DNA from: Larsenimonas rhizosphaerae
GTDB lineage: Bacteria; Pseudomonadota; Gammaproteobacteria; Pseudomonadales; Halomonadaceae
Assembly: GCF_023700005.1 (NCBI RefSeq)
Contig: NZ_JAMLJK010000001.1
Span: forward strand, 682,001-746,000
Direction: 5' to 3'
Length of the DNA: 64,000 nucleotides
Position 1 is the first letter of the stretch. Every line of letters begins with the position of its first letter. Shown one piece after another: positions 28,718 through 37,770 of this stretch. Under the pieces are notes generated by a model, which saw nothing but the letters and a program-made list of their open reading frames with translations, ran no database searches and had not been told where the DNA came from. Made by a program: the position numbers and the translations under genes.

Positions 28718-29542
28718 TCAATCCTGAAATGATAGCGGTTCGAAAGAAGGCGAGCATTCTCGCACATCATGGCGACCGGTGTGGGATGACCAGCCAAAGC
28801 GGGTCATCAGCGCGGCCATGTCCTCTGCCACGGGAGCCTGAATGCTCAGCCGAACCGGCCTGACAGGGTGGTCAAAGGCCAGGTGCGTGGCGGCCAGCAG
28901 CAGTCGTCCGGCTCCGAGGTGGTCTTTGAAATAGCGGTTATGAACCCCCTTGCCGTGCTTGGCATCGCCAATGATGGGGTAGCCTGCATGGCTTAGATGG
29001 CGGCGAATCTGGTGGCGTCGCCCCGTGTGCGGGCAGGCTTGCATCAGGCTGTAGCGTGTGGTGTTGAATCGCTCGATTTTGACCGGCCATTCCACTTCAG
29101 CCAGCCGACGCACTGTGGTGACTGCCTCCAGTGCCGGCAGGTCTGCCTTGGGTCGCCTGCCATCCTCCTCCTTCAGAGGGCGCTCGATGCGGGAATACAC
29201 CGGGCCGAAGCCGCGGACCACGGCCAGGTAGCGCTTGTCGACGGTGCGCTGCTCGAATTGCGTTGCCAGATGGCGTGCGATTCCGGAAGACAGCGCAAAT
29301 ACCATGACGCCAGAGGTGGGGCGATCAAGACGATGAACGGGATAGACCCAGTATCCCAGCTGGTCTCGCAGGGTCTGAAGCACTACCTCGGTGACGTGGG
29401 GATCAAGCGCGCTGCGATGGACAAACGCGCCGGAAGGCTTGTGTATGACGACCAGGTGATCGTCCTGGTAAAGGACCGGCAGGGATATCATGGGCAACAG
29501 GGTCCAGGGGCACAGTGGCGGGCAGCAGGTATTGACCGGCAT
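28718..29542 (-). CDS. truC: tRNA pseudouridine(65) synthase
   Basis: RluA-family pseudouridine synthase of about 274 residues. The catalytic motif is PVHRLDRPTSGVMVFALSS with the nucleophilic Asp in HRLDRPTSG. KRYLAVVRGF, CPHTGRRHQIRRHLSHAGYP and IIGDAKHGKG agree with E. coli TruC. The start at 29542 has AAGG upstream, while ATG 29491 (MISLPVLYQDDHL) matches the family start better. Either is possible. The frame extends to 29638 but then overlaps the divergent cobB start. Confidence 0.88.
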   Translation of the reverse strand: MPVNTCCPPLCPWTLLPMISLPVLYQDDHLVVIHKPSGAFVHRSALDPHVTEVVLQTLRDQLGYWVYPVHRLDRPTSGVMVFALSSGIARHLATQFEQRTVDKRYLAVVRGFGPVYSRIERPLKEEDGRRPKADLPALEAVTTVRRLAEVEWPVKIERFNTTRYSLMQACPHTGRRHQIRRHLSHAGYPIIGDAKHGKGVHNRYFKDHLGAGRLLLAATHLAFDHPVRPVRLSIQAPVAEDMAALMTRFGWSSHTGRHDVRECSPSFEPLSFQD

Positions 29543-29640
29543 TTTACCTTGTCCGGGTTTAATGGCACTCTTTATGCACCTTACATTACGCCGATGAGAA
29601 GATCGCGCGAGTCTACGCCATGCCAGAGGGTCCGCCAATC

Positions 29641-30363
29641 ATGCCCCATGTTGTTGTGCTTACCGGTGCCGGTATCAGTGCCGAAAGTGGCATCAGTACG
29701 TTTCGTGACAATAACGGGCTCTGGGCGTCACATCGCCTTGAAGACGTGGCTACCCCCGAAGCCTGGGAACGCGATCCTGAAGGGGTGCTGGCCTTTTACA
29801 ACGAACGTCGCCGCGAGGTCCGCAGGGCGCAACCCAATGCGGCGCATGAGGCGCTGGCCCGCCTTGAGCGGCATAACTGCCGCGTCAGTATCGTGACTCA
29901 GAACATTGATGACCTTCATGAGCGTGCCGGTTCACGGGATGTGTTGCACCTGCATGGTGACATCGGCAAGGCCCGTTCTTCAGTGGACCCTCGCCTGCTG
30001 TACCGGTTGCGGGGGGAGGAGACCATCGAAATCGGCCATATGTGCGATCACAATTACCAGCTGCGGCCGCACGTTGTCTGGTTCGGTGAGCAGGTTCTGC
30101 TTTATGATACGGCCTGCCATATCATGGCCGATGCGGATTGGGTGCTGGTCATTGGTACATCGCTGTCGGTCATGCCGGCGGCGGCGCTTCTGGATGAGGC
30201 TCCTGCCCATGTAACACGCATGGTGATTGACCCTGATGCCGTCGCGCTTGCCCGGGGAACGGATGCGATACCGATGGCCGGCAAGGCCTCGGAGATCGTG
30301 CCGGAGCTGGTCGAGCATTTCATCGCGCACCGTGTTTTCGAGCAGCCCGCCCGCGGTCAGTAG
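29641..30363 (+). CDS. cobB: Sir2-family NAD-dependent deacylase lacking the zinc cysteines
   Basis: Sirtuin of about 240 residues that would remove acyl groups from lysines using NAD. NAD-binding motifs are intact: LTGAGISAESGISTFRDNNG, TQNIDDLHERAG with the HLHGD catalytic His, and VIGTSLSVMPAAAL. The segment that normally holds four zinc-binding Cys (after HGDIGKARSS) has only one Cys, in GHMCDHNYQLRPHVVWFGE. This places it in the bacterial sirtuin group without a zinc module. ATG 29641 follows GAGGG; ATG 29620 is an alternative. It starts a plus-strand run but leaves a 63-bp gap to the next gene. Confidence 0.85.
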   Translation: MPHVVVLTGAGISAESGISTFRDNNGLWASHRLEDVATPEAWERDPEGVLAFYNERRREVRRAQPNAAHEALARLERHNCRVSIVTQNIDDLHERAGSRDVLHLHGDIGKARSSVDPRLLYRLRGEETIEIGHMCDHNYQLRPHVVWFGEQVLLYDTACHIMADADWVLVIGTSLSVMPAAALLDEAPAHVTRMVIDPDAVALARGTDAIPMAGKASEIVPELVEHFIAHRVFEQPARGQ

Positions 30364-30426
30364 TGTGTCCTGTGGCGTCGGATCAGTGACGCCTTTCCCT
30401 GTTTGCTTCTGTTGCCGGAAAACCTC

Positions 30427-31350
30427 ATGTTTGAAGCCCTGAACCGCCTGTTCCCCGTGTGGGCCATTCTGCTCGCCGTTATCGCTGCCTTTTTTCCTGC
30501 CCTGTTCGTGTCCGCCAAACCGGCGATTCAGCCACTGCTGGCGCTGATCATGTTCGTGATGGGGCTGACGCTTTCAAAGGATGACTTTGCCAGGGTGCTT
30601 AAATCACCGCTACCGATCGGCATCGGACTGTGTCTGCAGTTCACCCTGATGCCGCTGGCAGCCTGGGGCATTTCTCATGTGCTGGGGCTGTCACCGGCAC
30701 TGACCATCGGCATGGTGCTGGTAGGTGCTACTTCCGGTGGAACGGCTTCCAATGTCATGACCTGGCTTGCCGGAGGCAATGTGGCCCTGTCGGTCAGCAT
30801 GACCATGGTGTCGACGCTGCTGTCGATCGGCATGACGCCGCTGCTGGTCTGGGCTTATATGGGGGAAAGCATTGCCGTGCCAGTGGTATCGATGCTGTTG
30901 TCGATCGGCAAGCTGGTCATCCTGCCGATCGTGGCCGGTCTGGTGGTGCATCATATCGCCGCGCGACATATCAGACGTGCGGAGCCAGCGCTCGCCACGA
31001 TTGCCATGATTGCCATTGTGGCCATCATCGCCATTGTCGTGGCGCTGAATGCCGGCCGACTTCTTTCGCTGGGCCCGCTGGTGGCGCTGGCGGTGGTCCT
31101 GCACAACCTTACCGGTCTGCTGGGCGGGTATGGTGCGGCGCGTTTGATGAAGCAGGATGAGCGAACGTGTCGTACGATTGCCATCGAGGTCGGAATGCAG
31201 AATTCGGGGCTGGCCGTAGCGCTGGCCAGCCAGTTCTTTTCGGCGGGAGCAGCCCTGCCCGGAGCACTGTTTTCGGTGTGGCACAATATTTCAGGCTCGT
31301 TGCTGGCGGGCTACTGGAAACGCCGTGCCGTGCCGGGGGGCGAGCGATGA
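30427..31350 (+). CDS. Bile acid:sodium symporter (BASS) family transporter
   Basis: Ten-helix inner-membrane transporter of about 307 residues. The BASS signatures are LALIMFVMGLTLSKDDFARV, VGATSGGTASNVMTWLAGGN (the cation-binding crossing region) and IEVGMQNSGLAVALASQFF. Family members carry organic anions, pantoate or 2-oxo acids with Na+, so the substrate here is open. ATG 30427 is preceded by GGAA. Its stop overlaps the tapT start by ATGA. Confidence 0.88.
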   Translation: MFEALNRLFPVWAILLAVIAAFFPALFVSAKPAIQPLLALIMFVMGLTLSKDDFARVLKSPLPIGIGLCLQFTLMPLAAWGISHVLGLSPALTIGMVLVGATSGGTASNVMTWLAGGNVALSVSMTMVSTLLSIGMTPLLVWAYMGESIAVPVVSMLLSIGKLVILPIVAGLVVHHIAARHIRRAEPALATIAMIAIVAIIAIVVALNAGRLLSLGPLVALAVVLHNLTGLLGGYGAARLMKQDERTCRTIAIEVGMQNSGLAVALASQFFSAGAALPGALFSVWHNISGSLLAGYWKRRAVPGGER

Positions 31351-32120
31351 GTGATGGTTCGCCTGTCGATGGTTCTGCGTCCCTTGAACCGGATATGCCC
31401 GGTGCGGGCGTGTTCAAGGCCAGAGGCAGCTTTGTGGTTCGGTGTGAGGGCTGTCGACTGCCGTCGCTCAACTGCCTTTGCCCGTTTCGGGTACTGACCC
31501 ACAGTCGAGCGCGCTTTGTGGTGCTGATGCATCGGCTTGAGCATCTCAAACCCACCAATACCGGACGCCTGATTCAGGACTGCCTGCCGGACACTCAGGT
31601 TTTCACCTGGTCGCGTACCGAGCATGACCCGGACCTGATGGCCCTGCTGGAAGACCCGGCCATGGCACCCATGATCATCTTTCCCGATGATCAGCCGGAT
31701 TATGCCGACCGCGTGATTGATGATACCGCCATTGATGCTGCCTTCGACGGCGGTAAAACACCCCTGTTCATTCTGCTGGATGGTACCTGGCGTCAGGCGC
31801 GGCGCATGTTTCGTCGAAGTACCTACCTCAGCGGCCTTCCTGTATTACCACTCAATACGGCGCGGCTGACACGCTATCGGCTTAGAAAGGCCGCTTCGAG
31901 CGCTCATCTGTGTACGGTGGAGGTGGCCATCGAATTACTGAAAAAAAGCGGTGATACGGTGGCTTCGGTGCGTCTGGATGACTATTTCGATGTTTTCAAC
32001 GACAGTTACGCCGCGAGCCGACGTTACGAATTGATCGAGCGACCTACGCCGGCCATGCGCCGTTTGACGGCATTGCAGGAGTGCTGCACTAACGCCGACA
32101 ACAGGGAGAACGGATGCTGA
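31347..32120 (+). CDS. tapT: tRNA-uridine aminocarboxypropyltransferase (DTW domain)
   Basis: Protein of 257 residues that uses SAM to make acp3U at tRNA position 47. It has the N-terminal Cys cluster CEGCRLPSLNCLC, then HLKPTNTGRLIQDCLPDT, the DTW-type motif ILLDGTWRQARRMFR and CTVEVAIELL. All align with E. coli TapT (YfiP). It begins at ATG 31347 within an ATGA overlap with the BASS gene, and its end overlaps the ArgO-like gene by 7 bp, so the three are translationally coupled. Confidence 0.9.
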   Translation: MSDGSPVDGSASLEPDMPGAGVFKARGSFVVRCEGCRLPSLNCLCPFRVLTHSRARFVVLMHRLEHLKPTNTGRLIQDCLPDTQVFTWSRTEHDPDLMALLEDPAMAPMIIFPDDQPDYADRVIDDTAIDAAFDGGKTPLFILLDGTWRQARRMFRRSTYLSGLPVLPLNTARLTRYRLRKAASSAHLCTVEVAIELLKKSGDTVASVRLDDYFDVFNDSYAASRRYELIERPTPAMRRLTALQECCTNADNRENGC

Positions 32121-32740
32121 CGACGTTACTGCACGGGTTCCTGACCGGACTCGGTCTGATCGTGGCCATTGGTCCGCAAAACGCGCTGGTGCTGAAGCAG
32201 GGACTGTTGCGGCGTCACGTAGGGTTGGCGATCGGATGCTGTGCCGGTGCGGATATCCTGCTGATTGCCAGCGGAGCCCTAAGTCTGGGCCCCTGGCTGT
32301 CGCGTCATGCATCATGGCTGCTGGGCATGAATCTCGTCGCTGCCATGGTGCTGTTTCTATATGGTCTGCTGGCCTGGCGACGGGTATTTTTTCCTGCGGC
32401 TCTGGAAGCCTCGAGGTCCGGAATATCCTCCCGAATGGCACTGGTCATGCAGCTGGCCGGCGTCACGCTACTCAACCCGCATGTCTATCTTGATACCTGG
32501 GTATTGCTGGGGGGCATGACGGCAGGATTGCCCTTGCCGCTTCAACCGTGGTTTTCGGGCGGGGCCATGCTGGCCTCGCTGGTCTGGTTTCTTGCACTGG
32601 GTCAGGGCGCTCGTTATCTGGCGCCGGTGCTGGCACGGCCGGCTGCCTGGCGGGTAATTGATGCGATGATCGCGGTGATTATGTGGTGGCTGGCATGGCG
32701 CCTGGGGTATGAAGTGTGGGACGATCCCCTTTTGACATAA
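32114..32740 (+). CDS. argO: LysE/ArgO-family amino acid exporter
   Basis: Inner-membrane exporter of 208 residues with about six helices. The family signature is GLGLIVAIGPQNALVLKQGLLRR at the N-terminus, followed by LAGVTLLNPHVYLDTWVLLGG. These fit ArgO/LysE exporters of arginine or lysine better than RhtB proteins. No ArgP-type regulator gene is adjacent. It overlaps the tapT end. The substrate is by family. Confidence 0.85.
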   Translation: MLTTLLHGFLTGLGLIVAIGPQNALVLKQGLLRRHVGLAIGCCAGADILLIASGALSLGPWLSRHASWLLGMNLVAAMVLFLYGLLAWRRVFFPAALEASRSGISSRMALVMQLAGVTLLNPHVYLDTWVLLGGMTAGLPLPLQPWFSGGAMLASLVWFLALGQGARYLAPVLARPAAWRVIDAMIAVIMWWLAWRLGYEVWDDPLLT

Positions 32741-32772
32741 TGTTTCAAAAACGTGTTTTCAGGGAGGTGGAC

Positions 32773-33060
32773 ATGAGTATAACGGTGATTGCCACCATTG
32801 AGGCCGAAGAAGCCCACGAGAAAACGGTTGAAAAGGCGCTCCGCGATGTGGTGTCGCCATCACGTGATGACGCCGGCTGCGAGATGTACGTGCTGAGCCG
32901 GGATGAGGATAATTCCTCCCTGTTCGTGATGCTTGAGCGCTGGAAGGACCGCTCCGCGCTCAAGGCGCACGAGCAGACTCCCCATTACAAGACACTGATG
33001 AGTACCCTCAAGGGCAAGCTGGTGAGTGTAGATATCCAGGTGCTGGATGTATTGATCTAG
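32773..33060 (+). CDS. YgiN-like antibiotic-biosynthesis-monooxygenase domain protein
   Basis: Small dimeric ferredoxin-like-fold protein of 95 residues. It begins MSITVIATIEAEEAHEKTVEKALRD and has PSRDDAGCEMYVLSRDED, LFVMLERWKDRSAL and the His pair KAHEQTPHYKTL typical of the ABM family. Family members act as quinol monooxygenases or have unknown roles. The ATG at 32773 has GGGAGGTGG upstream. It is the last gene before a strong terminator. Confidence 0.85.
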   Translation: MSITVIATIEAEEAHEKTVEKALRDVVSPSRDDAGCEMYVLSRDEDNSSLFVMLERWKDRSALKAHEQTPHYKTLMSTLKGKLVSVDIQVLDVLI

Positions 33061-33078
33061 TCGGCAGAAAACGCTGGA

Positions 33079-33105
33079 AAAAGGGCCCCGAAAGGGCCCT
33101 TTTTT
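33079..33105. terminator. Bidirectional rho-independent terminator
   Basis: AAAAGGGCCC-CGAAA-GGGCCCTTTT plus further T forms a strong stem with U-runs on both strands, between the convergent ABM and trkA genes. Confidence 0.88.
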
Positions 33106-33143
33106 CATGGGTGAAGACCGGGTTCGTCGTGGCGGGCGTCGGG

Positions 33144-34517
33144 TCAGAAAAAGGACAGCCCGACCTGGAACAGGCGCTCGACCTCCTTCATGCGACGCTT
33201 GTCGACCACAAAGAGAATGACGTGATCATCGGTTTCAACCACCAGGTCGTGGTGTGCAACCAGCACTTCCTTGCCTCGTACGATCGCTCCCATGGTGACG
33301 CCATCAGGCAGCTCGATGTCCTCGACAGCTCGGCCCACTACCCGCGATGAGCGATGATCGCCGTGCGCAATGGCTTCGATGGCTTCTGCTGCGCCGCGCC
33401 GGAGGGAGTGCACATTGACGATGTCGCCGCGCCGAACGTGGGTCAGCAGGCTGCCGATGGTGGTCTGTTCCGGGGAGATGGCGATATCGATTTCACCGCC
33501 CTGAACCAGATCGACATAGGCGGCATTGTTGATCAGTGTCATCACCTTCTTGGCGCCGAGTCGCTTGGCCAGCATTGATGACATGATGTTGACTTCATCA
33601 TCGTTGGTCAGTGCGCAGAAGATATCGCAGTCCTCGATATTTTCCTCGACCATCAGCTGCTTGCTGGTGGCGCTGCCATGCAGGACCACGGTGCGATCAA
33701 GCTCCTCAGACAGGGCTGTACATCGGGAGAGGCTCTGTTCGATGATCTTGACCTGATAGGTATGCTCAAGCGTTTCGGCCAACCGCTCGCCGATATGCCC
33801 CCCCCCGGCGATGATTACCCGACGAAACTGGCGTTCAAGCTTTCGAAGCTCGCCCATGACAGCACGGATGTCCTTGCGTGCCGCAATGAAGAAGACTTCA
33901 TCATCGGCTTCTATAACGGTGTCGCCCCGGGGGATGATTGGTCGATTGCGCCGGTAAATGGCGGCGACCCGCGTATCCACATTCGGCATGTGGCGCCGCA
34001 GAAAGCGCAGCTCCTGTCCCACCAGCGGACCGCCATAAAAGGCCTTGACGGCAACAAGCTGCGCCAGCCCGTTGGCGAAATCCAGCACCTGCAGTGCACC
34101 GGGATACTCGATCAGGCGACGAATATGGTTGGTGACCACCTGTTCCGGGCTGATCAGTACGTCAATCGGGATGGCGTCGTTTGAAAACAGGCCCTTGCGG
34201 GTCAGGTAGGCTGTGGAGCGCACACGCGCGATCTTGGTGGGTGTGCGGAACAGGCTGTAGGCCACCTGGCAGGCAACCATATTGACTTCATCGGAGCTGG
34301 TAACGGCAATCAGCATGTCGGCGTCTTCGCCGCCAGCCTGACGCAGGATCATCGGGTAGGAGCAGGGGCCGAGAATGGTACGGATATCCAGCCGGTTATG
34401 CAGATCCCGCAGGCGGTCATTATCGGTATCGACAACCGTAATGTCGTTGTCTTCATGGGCCAGATGTTCAGCCAGCGTACCGCCGACCTGACCGGCACCG
34501 AGAATAATGATTTTCAT
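33144..34517 (-). CDS. trkA: Trk potassium uptake system, NAD-binding subunit
   Basis: Peripheral regulatory subunit of the Trk K+ importer, 457 residues, with two RCK modules. Nucleotide-binding motifs are [20 protein letters not shown] (residue 3 on) and [18 protein letters not shown] (about 233-250). Each module is followed by a TrkA-C domain, for example [22 protein letters not shown]+ uptake is central to osmoadaptation, which fits a halophile. It normally sits directly downstream of rsmB; here dodecin and pncA lie between. Confidence 0.95.
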   Translation of the reverse strand: MKIIILGAGQVGGTLAEHLAHEDNDITVVDTDNDRLRDLHNRLDIRTILGPCSYPMILRQAGGEDADMLIAVTSSDEVNMVACQVAYSLFRTPTKIARVRSTAYLTRKGLFSNDAIPIDVLISPEQVVTNHIRRLIEYPGALQVLDFANGLAQLVAVKAFYGGPLVGQELRFLRRHMPNVDTRVAAIYRRNRPIIPRGDTVIEADDEVFFIAARKDIRAVMGELRKLERQFRRVIIAGGGHIGERLAETLEHTYQVKIIEQSLSRCTALSEELDRTVVLHGSATSKQLMVEENIEDCDIFCALTNDDEVNIMSSMLAKRLGAKKVMTLINNAAYVDLVQGGEIDIAISPEQTTIGSLLTHVRRGDIVNVHSLRRGAAEAIEAIAHGDHRSSRVVGRAVEDIELPDGVTMGAIVRGKEVLVAHHDLVVETDDHVILFVVDKRRMKEVERLFQVGLSFF

Positions 34518-34604
34518 GGAGCGTTGTATCCCGTGACAAGGCGCTCATGGTAACGGGGTGTTGCGAGGCGAGCAATGCGAAAGCAGATGAGAAAAATCAG
34601 GCGT

Positions 34605-34630
34605 TAAAAAGGGCGCCGTGTGGCGCCCCT
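34605..34630 (-). terminator. Rho-independent terminator of the dodecin gene
   Basis: On the minus strand GGGCGCC-ACAC-GGCGCCC is followed by TTTTTAACG, 8 bp past the dodecin stop. It is a good GC stem with a U-run. Confidence 0.85.
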
Positions 34631-34636
34631 TTCAGA

Positions 34637-34843
34637 TCATTCGAGAGTGAACCCGACCTTGATGCTGACCTGCCAGTGACCGACCTTGCCATCTTCGATA
34701 TGGCCGCGAGTGGAGGTCACTTGAAACCACTGCATGTTATCAATGCTCTGGCGTGCCTTTTCAAGCGCACGCTCGACCGCGTCTTCGATGCTGGTCGTGG
34801 ATGAACCGGTCAATTCTACGGATTTGTAAACGTGGTCACTCAT
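34637..34843 (-). CDS. Dodecin (flavin-binding dodecamer)
   Basis: Flavin-storage protein of 68 residues. It begins [20 protein letters not shown], with the flavin-stacking Trp at about 39 in NMQWFQVTS and the C-terminal strand [13 protein letters not shown]. Dodecins bind riboflavin, FMN or FAD and buffer free flavin. It lies 21 bp after pncA on the same strand and has its own terminator. Confidence 0.92.
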   Translation of the reverse strand: MSDHVYKSVELTGSSTTSIEDAVERALEKARQSIDNMQWFQVTSTRGHIEDGKVGHWQVSIKVGFTLE

Positions 34844-34864
34844 GTGGCGCTCCTTGCGTCAGTA

Positions 34865-35491
34865 TTAATCCCTGTCCGTCACCGTGATGCCGCCGGCCTG
34901 CAACCGTGTTTTGATTGCCTGATCGCTTTCCGGCGTCACGGGGCGTGTCAATGACCATAGCACATGTGTTTGAAAACCCAAGTAGCGACTGTCTTCGGCG
35001 CTCCATAGTACGCATACATCCCGAGCCAGCCCGCAGAGGTAGACCTCGCGAACGCCGCGAGCTTCAAGCCATCCCGCCAGGCCGGTGCTCCGGCGTTGAC
35101 CATCGGGGCCCGTGTTGTTGCGAAAGGCGCTGTAGGAGTCGATCTCGGGGTGTGTTCCCTTGCGGATGATCACATCGATGGCGCGTTGATCAATGCCGGG
35201 ATGTATGGCGGCCCCCGGGGTGCCTTGAACGCAATGAGCCGGCCAGAGGGTATGGCATTCGCCGTGAAGCATCATCGTGTCGAAGGGCGCCTTTCCAGGG
35301 TGGCGCTCGGCAAACGACAGATGACCTGCCGGATGCCAGTCCTGGGTTGCCACGATATGGCCATACCGGCCGCTGTTCATGGCGGCATTGATGCCTGCCA
35401 CGACTGCCTCGCCGTCATGGCAGGCCAATGGCCCTCCCGCCATGAAGTCCGGTTGAACATCAACAAGAATCAACGCACGTTCATGGCTCAT
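34865..35491 (-). CDS. pncA: Nicotinamidase
   Basis: Isochorismatase-fold amidohydrolase of 208 residues that turns nicotinamide into nicotinate for NAD salvage. The catalytic triad is visible as Asp in LVDVQPDFMAGGPLA, Lys in VIIRKGTHPEIDSYSAF and Cys (about 160) in LARDVCVLWSAED. The metal-binding ATQDWHPAGHLSF is also present. The window's sirtuin makes nicotinamide as a product, a possible functional link though the genes are not adjacent. It lies between rsmB and dodecin on the minus strand. Confidence 0.92.
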   Translation of the reverse strand: MSHERALILVDVQPDFMAGGPLACHDGEAVVAGINAAMNSGRYGHIVATQDWHPAGHLSFAERHPGKAPFDTMMLHGECHTLWPAHCVQGTPGAAIHPGIDQRAIDVIIRKGTHPEIDSYSAFRNNTGPDGQRRSTGLAGWLEARGVREVYLCGLARDVCVLWSAEDSRYLGFQTHVLWSLTRPVTPESDQAIKTRLQAGGITVTDRD

Positions 35492-35515
35492 GAGGGCCTC
35501 CTGTATGGCAATGGC

Positions 35516-36814
35516 CTAGTTGGCTGCCTTGTGCAGCAGCGCATAGAAAAAGCCGTCGTGACCACCGGTCTGTGGAAACAGCTGGCGGCCTGCACCAGCG
35601 GGTTCGCCGCATTCAAGAGGTAGTGGCAGGGCCGAGGCCGAGGCGGTGCGTGCGAGGAACCGGTCGATCTGAGTTGCATTCTCGGCCGGAATCACCGAAC
35701 AGGTGGCATACAGCAGGACGCCACCCGGCGCGAGGGTGCTCCAGAGGCTATCGAGCATCTCGCCCTGGAGGGTCGCCAGTCCGGTAAGATCTTCCGGTTG
35801 ACGCAGGTGCTTGATGTCGGGGTGGCGGCGAATGACGCCGGTGCCCGAGCAGGGTGCGTCACACAGGATGGCGTCAAAGGCAGTGCCATCCCACCAGTCG
35901 GTAGTGGTGGCATCGCCTTCACACAACTCGGCCTCGAGCCCAAGCCGGGTCAGGGTATCGCTGACCCGGGTCAGACGAGCACCATCATTGTCCAGAGCGA
36001 TCATGTTAAGGCCGGCGTGTCGCTCGAGCAGGTGGGCAGTCTTGCCGCCCGGGGCGCAGCAGGCATCCAGAAAATGACAGCTCTCGCTCAGGTGGGGGGC
36101 CAGCAGGGATTCGGCCAGCTGGGCTGCCTCATCCTGAACGCTGACATCACCGTCCTCGAAGCCGGGCAGGCTGTCCACATCGCAGGGCACGGCAAGGGTG
36201 ATGCCGTCTCTGGAAAAAGGCGTTGCCGTGGCATCAATGCTCTGCTCGGACAGTCTGGCAAGGTAGGCGTCGCGGGTCTGATCGCTGCGAGCGTTGATCC
36301 GAAGTGTCATCGGAGGCGCTTCGTTATTGGCTGCCACGATGGTTTCCCAGTGAGCAGGCCAGGCCTGCTTCAGGGTGTCGACAAGCCAGGCCGGATGGCG
36401 CAGCGAGGCTTCCATGTCCTGATCGGCAGCGGCGAGCAGCGTGTCTCGTTCCCGGTCCGCCCGGCGCAGGCATCCATTGAGCACGCGGGTTGCCCAGGGC
36501 TTTTTGAGGGTACGTGCGGCCCCGGCGGTCTCGCCTACTGCCGCATGGGGAGGCACTCGCATGTAGTAAAGCTGATAAAGGCCCAGCAACAATAGCGCCT
36601 GAATGTCCTGATCCTTGACCTTGAACGGTTGCTTCAGGAGCTGGCCGGCCAGATGCTCGAGCCGTGGCAGTTCTCGGCATACGCCGAAGCACAGCGCCTT
36701 GTAGAACCCGTGATCACGCGGTGGCAGATCCACCGTGGTCATGGCGGCCAGGGAGGCCTGGCCCCTGAGGACCTGGGCAAGCGTACGGGCAGCCTGAACA
36801 CGTGCCTGGCTCAT
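35516..36814 (-). CDS. rsmB: 16S rRNA m5C967 methyltransferase
   Basis: SAM-dependent methyltransferase of about 432 residues. An N-terminal NusB-like RNA-binding domain (SQARVQAARTLAQVLRGQAS to about 140) is followed by the catalytic domain with the SAM motif FLDACCAPGGKTAHLLE, the DAPCSGTGVIRRHPD loop bearing one active Cys and YATCSV bearing the second. Start 36814 forms an ATGA overlap with fmt; the in-frame ATG 36823 is less likely. It belongs to the def-fmt-rsmB operon. Confidence 0.94.
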   Translation of the reverse strand: MSQARVQAARTLAQVLRGQASLAAMTTVDLPPRDHGFYKALCFGVCRELPRLEHLAGQLLKQPFKVKDQDIQALLLLGLYQLYYMRVPPHAAVGETAGAARTLKKPWATRVLNGCLRRADRERDTLLAAADQDMEASLRHPAWLVDTLKQAWPAHWETIVAANNEAPPMTLRINARSDQTRDAYLARLSEQSIDATATPFSRDGITLAVPCDVDSLPGFEDGDVSVQDEAAQLAESLLAPHLSESCHFLDACCAPGGKTAHLLERHAGLNMIALDNDGARLTRVSDTLTRLGLEAELCEGDATTTDWWDGTAFDAILCDAPCSGTGVIRRHPDIKHLRQPEDLTGLATLQGEMLDSLWSTLAPGGVLLYATCSVIPAENATQIDRFLARTASASALPLPLECGEPAGAGRQLFPQTGGHDGFFYALLHKAAN

Positions 36815-37770
36815 GAAGTACATCCTTGAAGTCGAGTGCCGGGCGTGAAGCGCTCGCCCTTGCTGTTGAGTAGGTCCTGTACCGGCAGCGGTTTACCGCC
36901 GGGCAGCTGGGCGCGGGTGACCACAAGGGTTCCTTCGCCACAGGCAATGCGCAGGCCCTGCCGATCACCTTCCAGCAGGGTGCCTGGCGTGAGGCCGGAA
37001 TCATGGGCCTCGGCGCGGGCCTGCCAGAGCCGAAGGGTGTCATCACCCAGCGTGGTCCAGGCTACCGGCCACGGATTGAAGGCGTTGATGGTGCGGGCAA
37101 GGTGGGCCGCAGGCTGACTGAAATCCAGCCGTGCGTCAGCCTTGGACAGCTTGTGGGCATAGGTGACGCCATCTTCGGGCTGAGGGGTCGGCCGTGCCGT
37201 GCCGGCAACCAGTTGCTCCAGGGTCTCGAGCAGGGCGCCTGCACCGTCGGCAGCCAGCCTGTCATGCAATGCGCCACCGGTGGTGTGCTCATCAAGTGCC
37301 GTGGTGGTCTTGATCAGCATGGCTCCGGTATCAAGCCCGGCATCCATCTGCATGATGGTGACGCCACTGTGGGTATCGCCGGCTTCGATGGCGCGCTGAA
37401 TCGGCGCAGCCCCGCGCCAGCGCGGCAGCAGGGAGGCGTGAACGTTGATGGCGCCCAGGCGAGGCAGGTCCAGCACGGCCTGCGGCAGAATCAGCCCATA
37501 GGCCACGACAACCAGTATATCCGGCGCCAGTTCGCTCAGGGCTGCCCTGTCCTCGGGATGTTTGAGTGACAGGGGCTGGTGTACCGGGAGGCCGTGTTCA
37601 AGGGCAAGTGCCTTGACCGGGCCAGGCATCAGTTTTCGTCCCCGTCCGGCAGGGCGATCCGGCTGGGTCCATACGCCGACCACATCGTGGCGGCTGGCAA
37701 GCAGGGCCTTCAGGCTCTCTGCAGCAAAGTCCGGTGTGCCGGCAAAGGCAATTCGCAGGGTATCAGGCAT
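36811..37770 (-). CDS. fmt: Methionyl-tRNA formyltransferase
   Basis: Enzyme of 319 residues that formylates initiator Met-tRNA with 10-formyl-THF. It begins LRIAFAGTPDFAAESLKALL. The formyl-folate site is INVHASLLPRWRGAAPIQRAI, with the downstream DTGAMLIKT. Its start codon overlaps the def stop by 1 bp (TGATG) and its stop overlaps rsmB, so def-fmt-rsmB is tightly coupled. Confidence 0.96.
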   Translation of the reverse strand: MPDTLRIAFAGTPDFAAESLKALLASRHDVVGVWTQPDRPAGRGRKLMPGPVKALALEHGLPVHQPLSLKHPEDRAALSELAPDILVVVAYGLILPQAVLDLPRLGAINVHASLLPRWRGAAPIQRAIEAGDTHSGVTIMQMDAGLDTGAMLIKTTTALDEHTTGGALHDRLAADGAGALLETLEQLVAGTARPTPQPEDGVTYAHKLSKADARLDFSQPAAHLARTINAFNPWPVAWTTLGDDTLRLWQARAEAHDSGLTPGTLLEGDRQGLRIACGEGTLVVTRAQLPGGKPLPVQDLLNSKGERFTPGTRLQGCTS

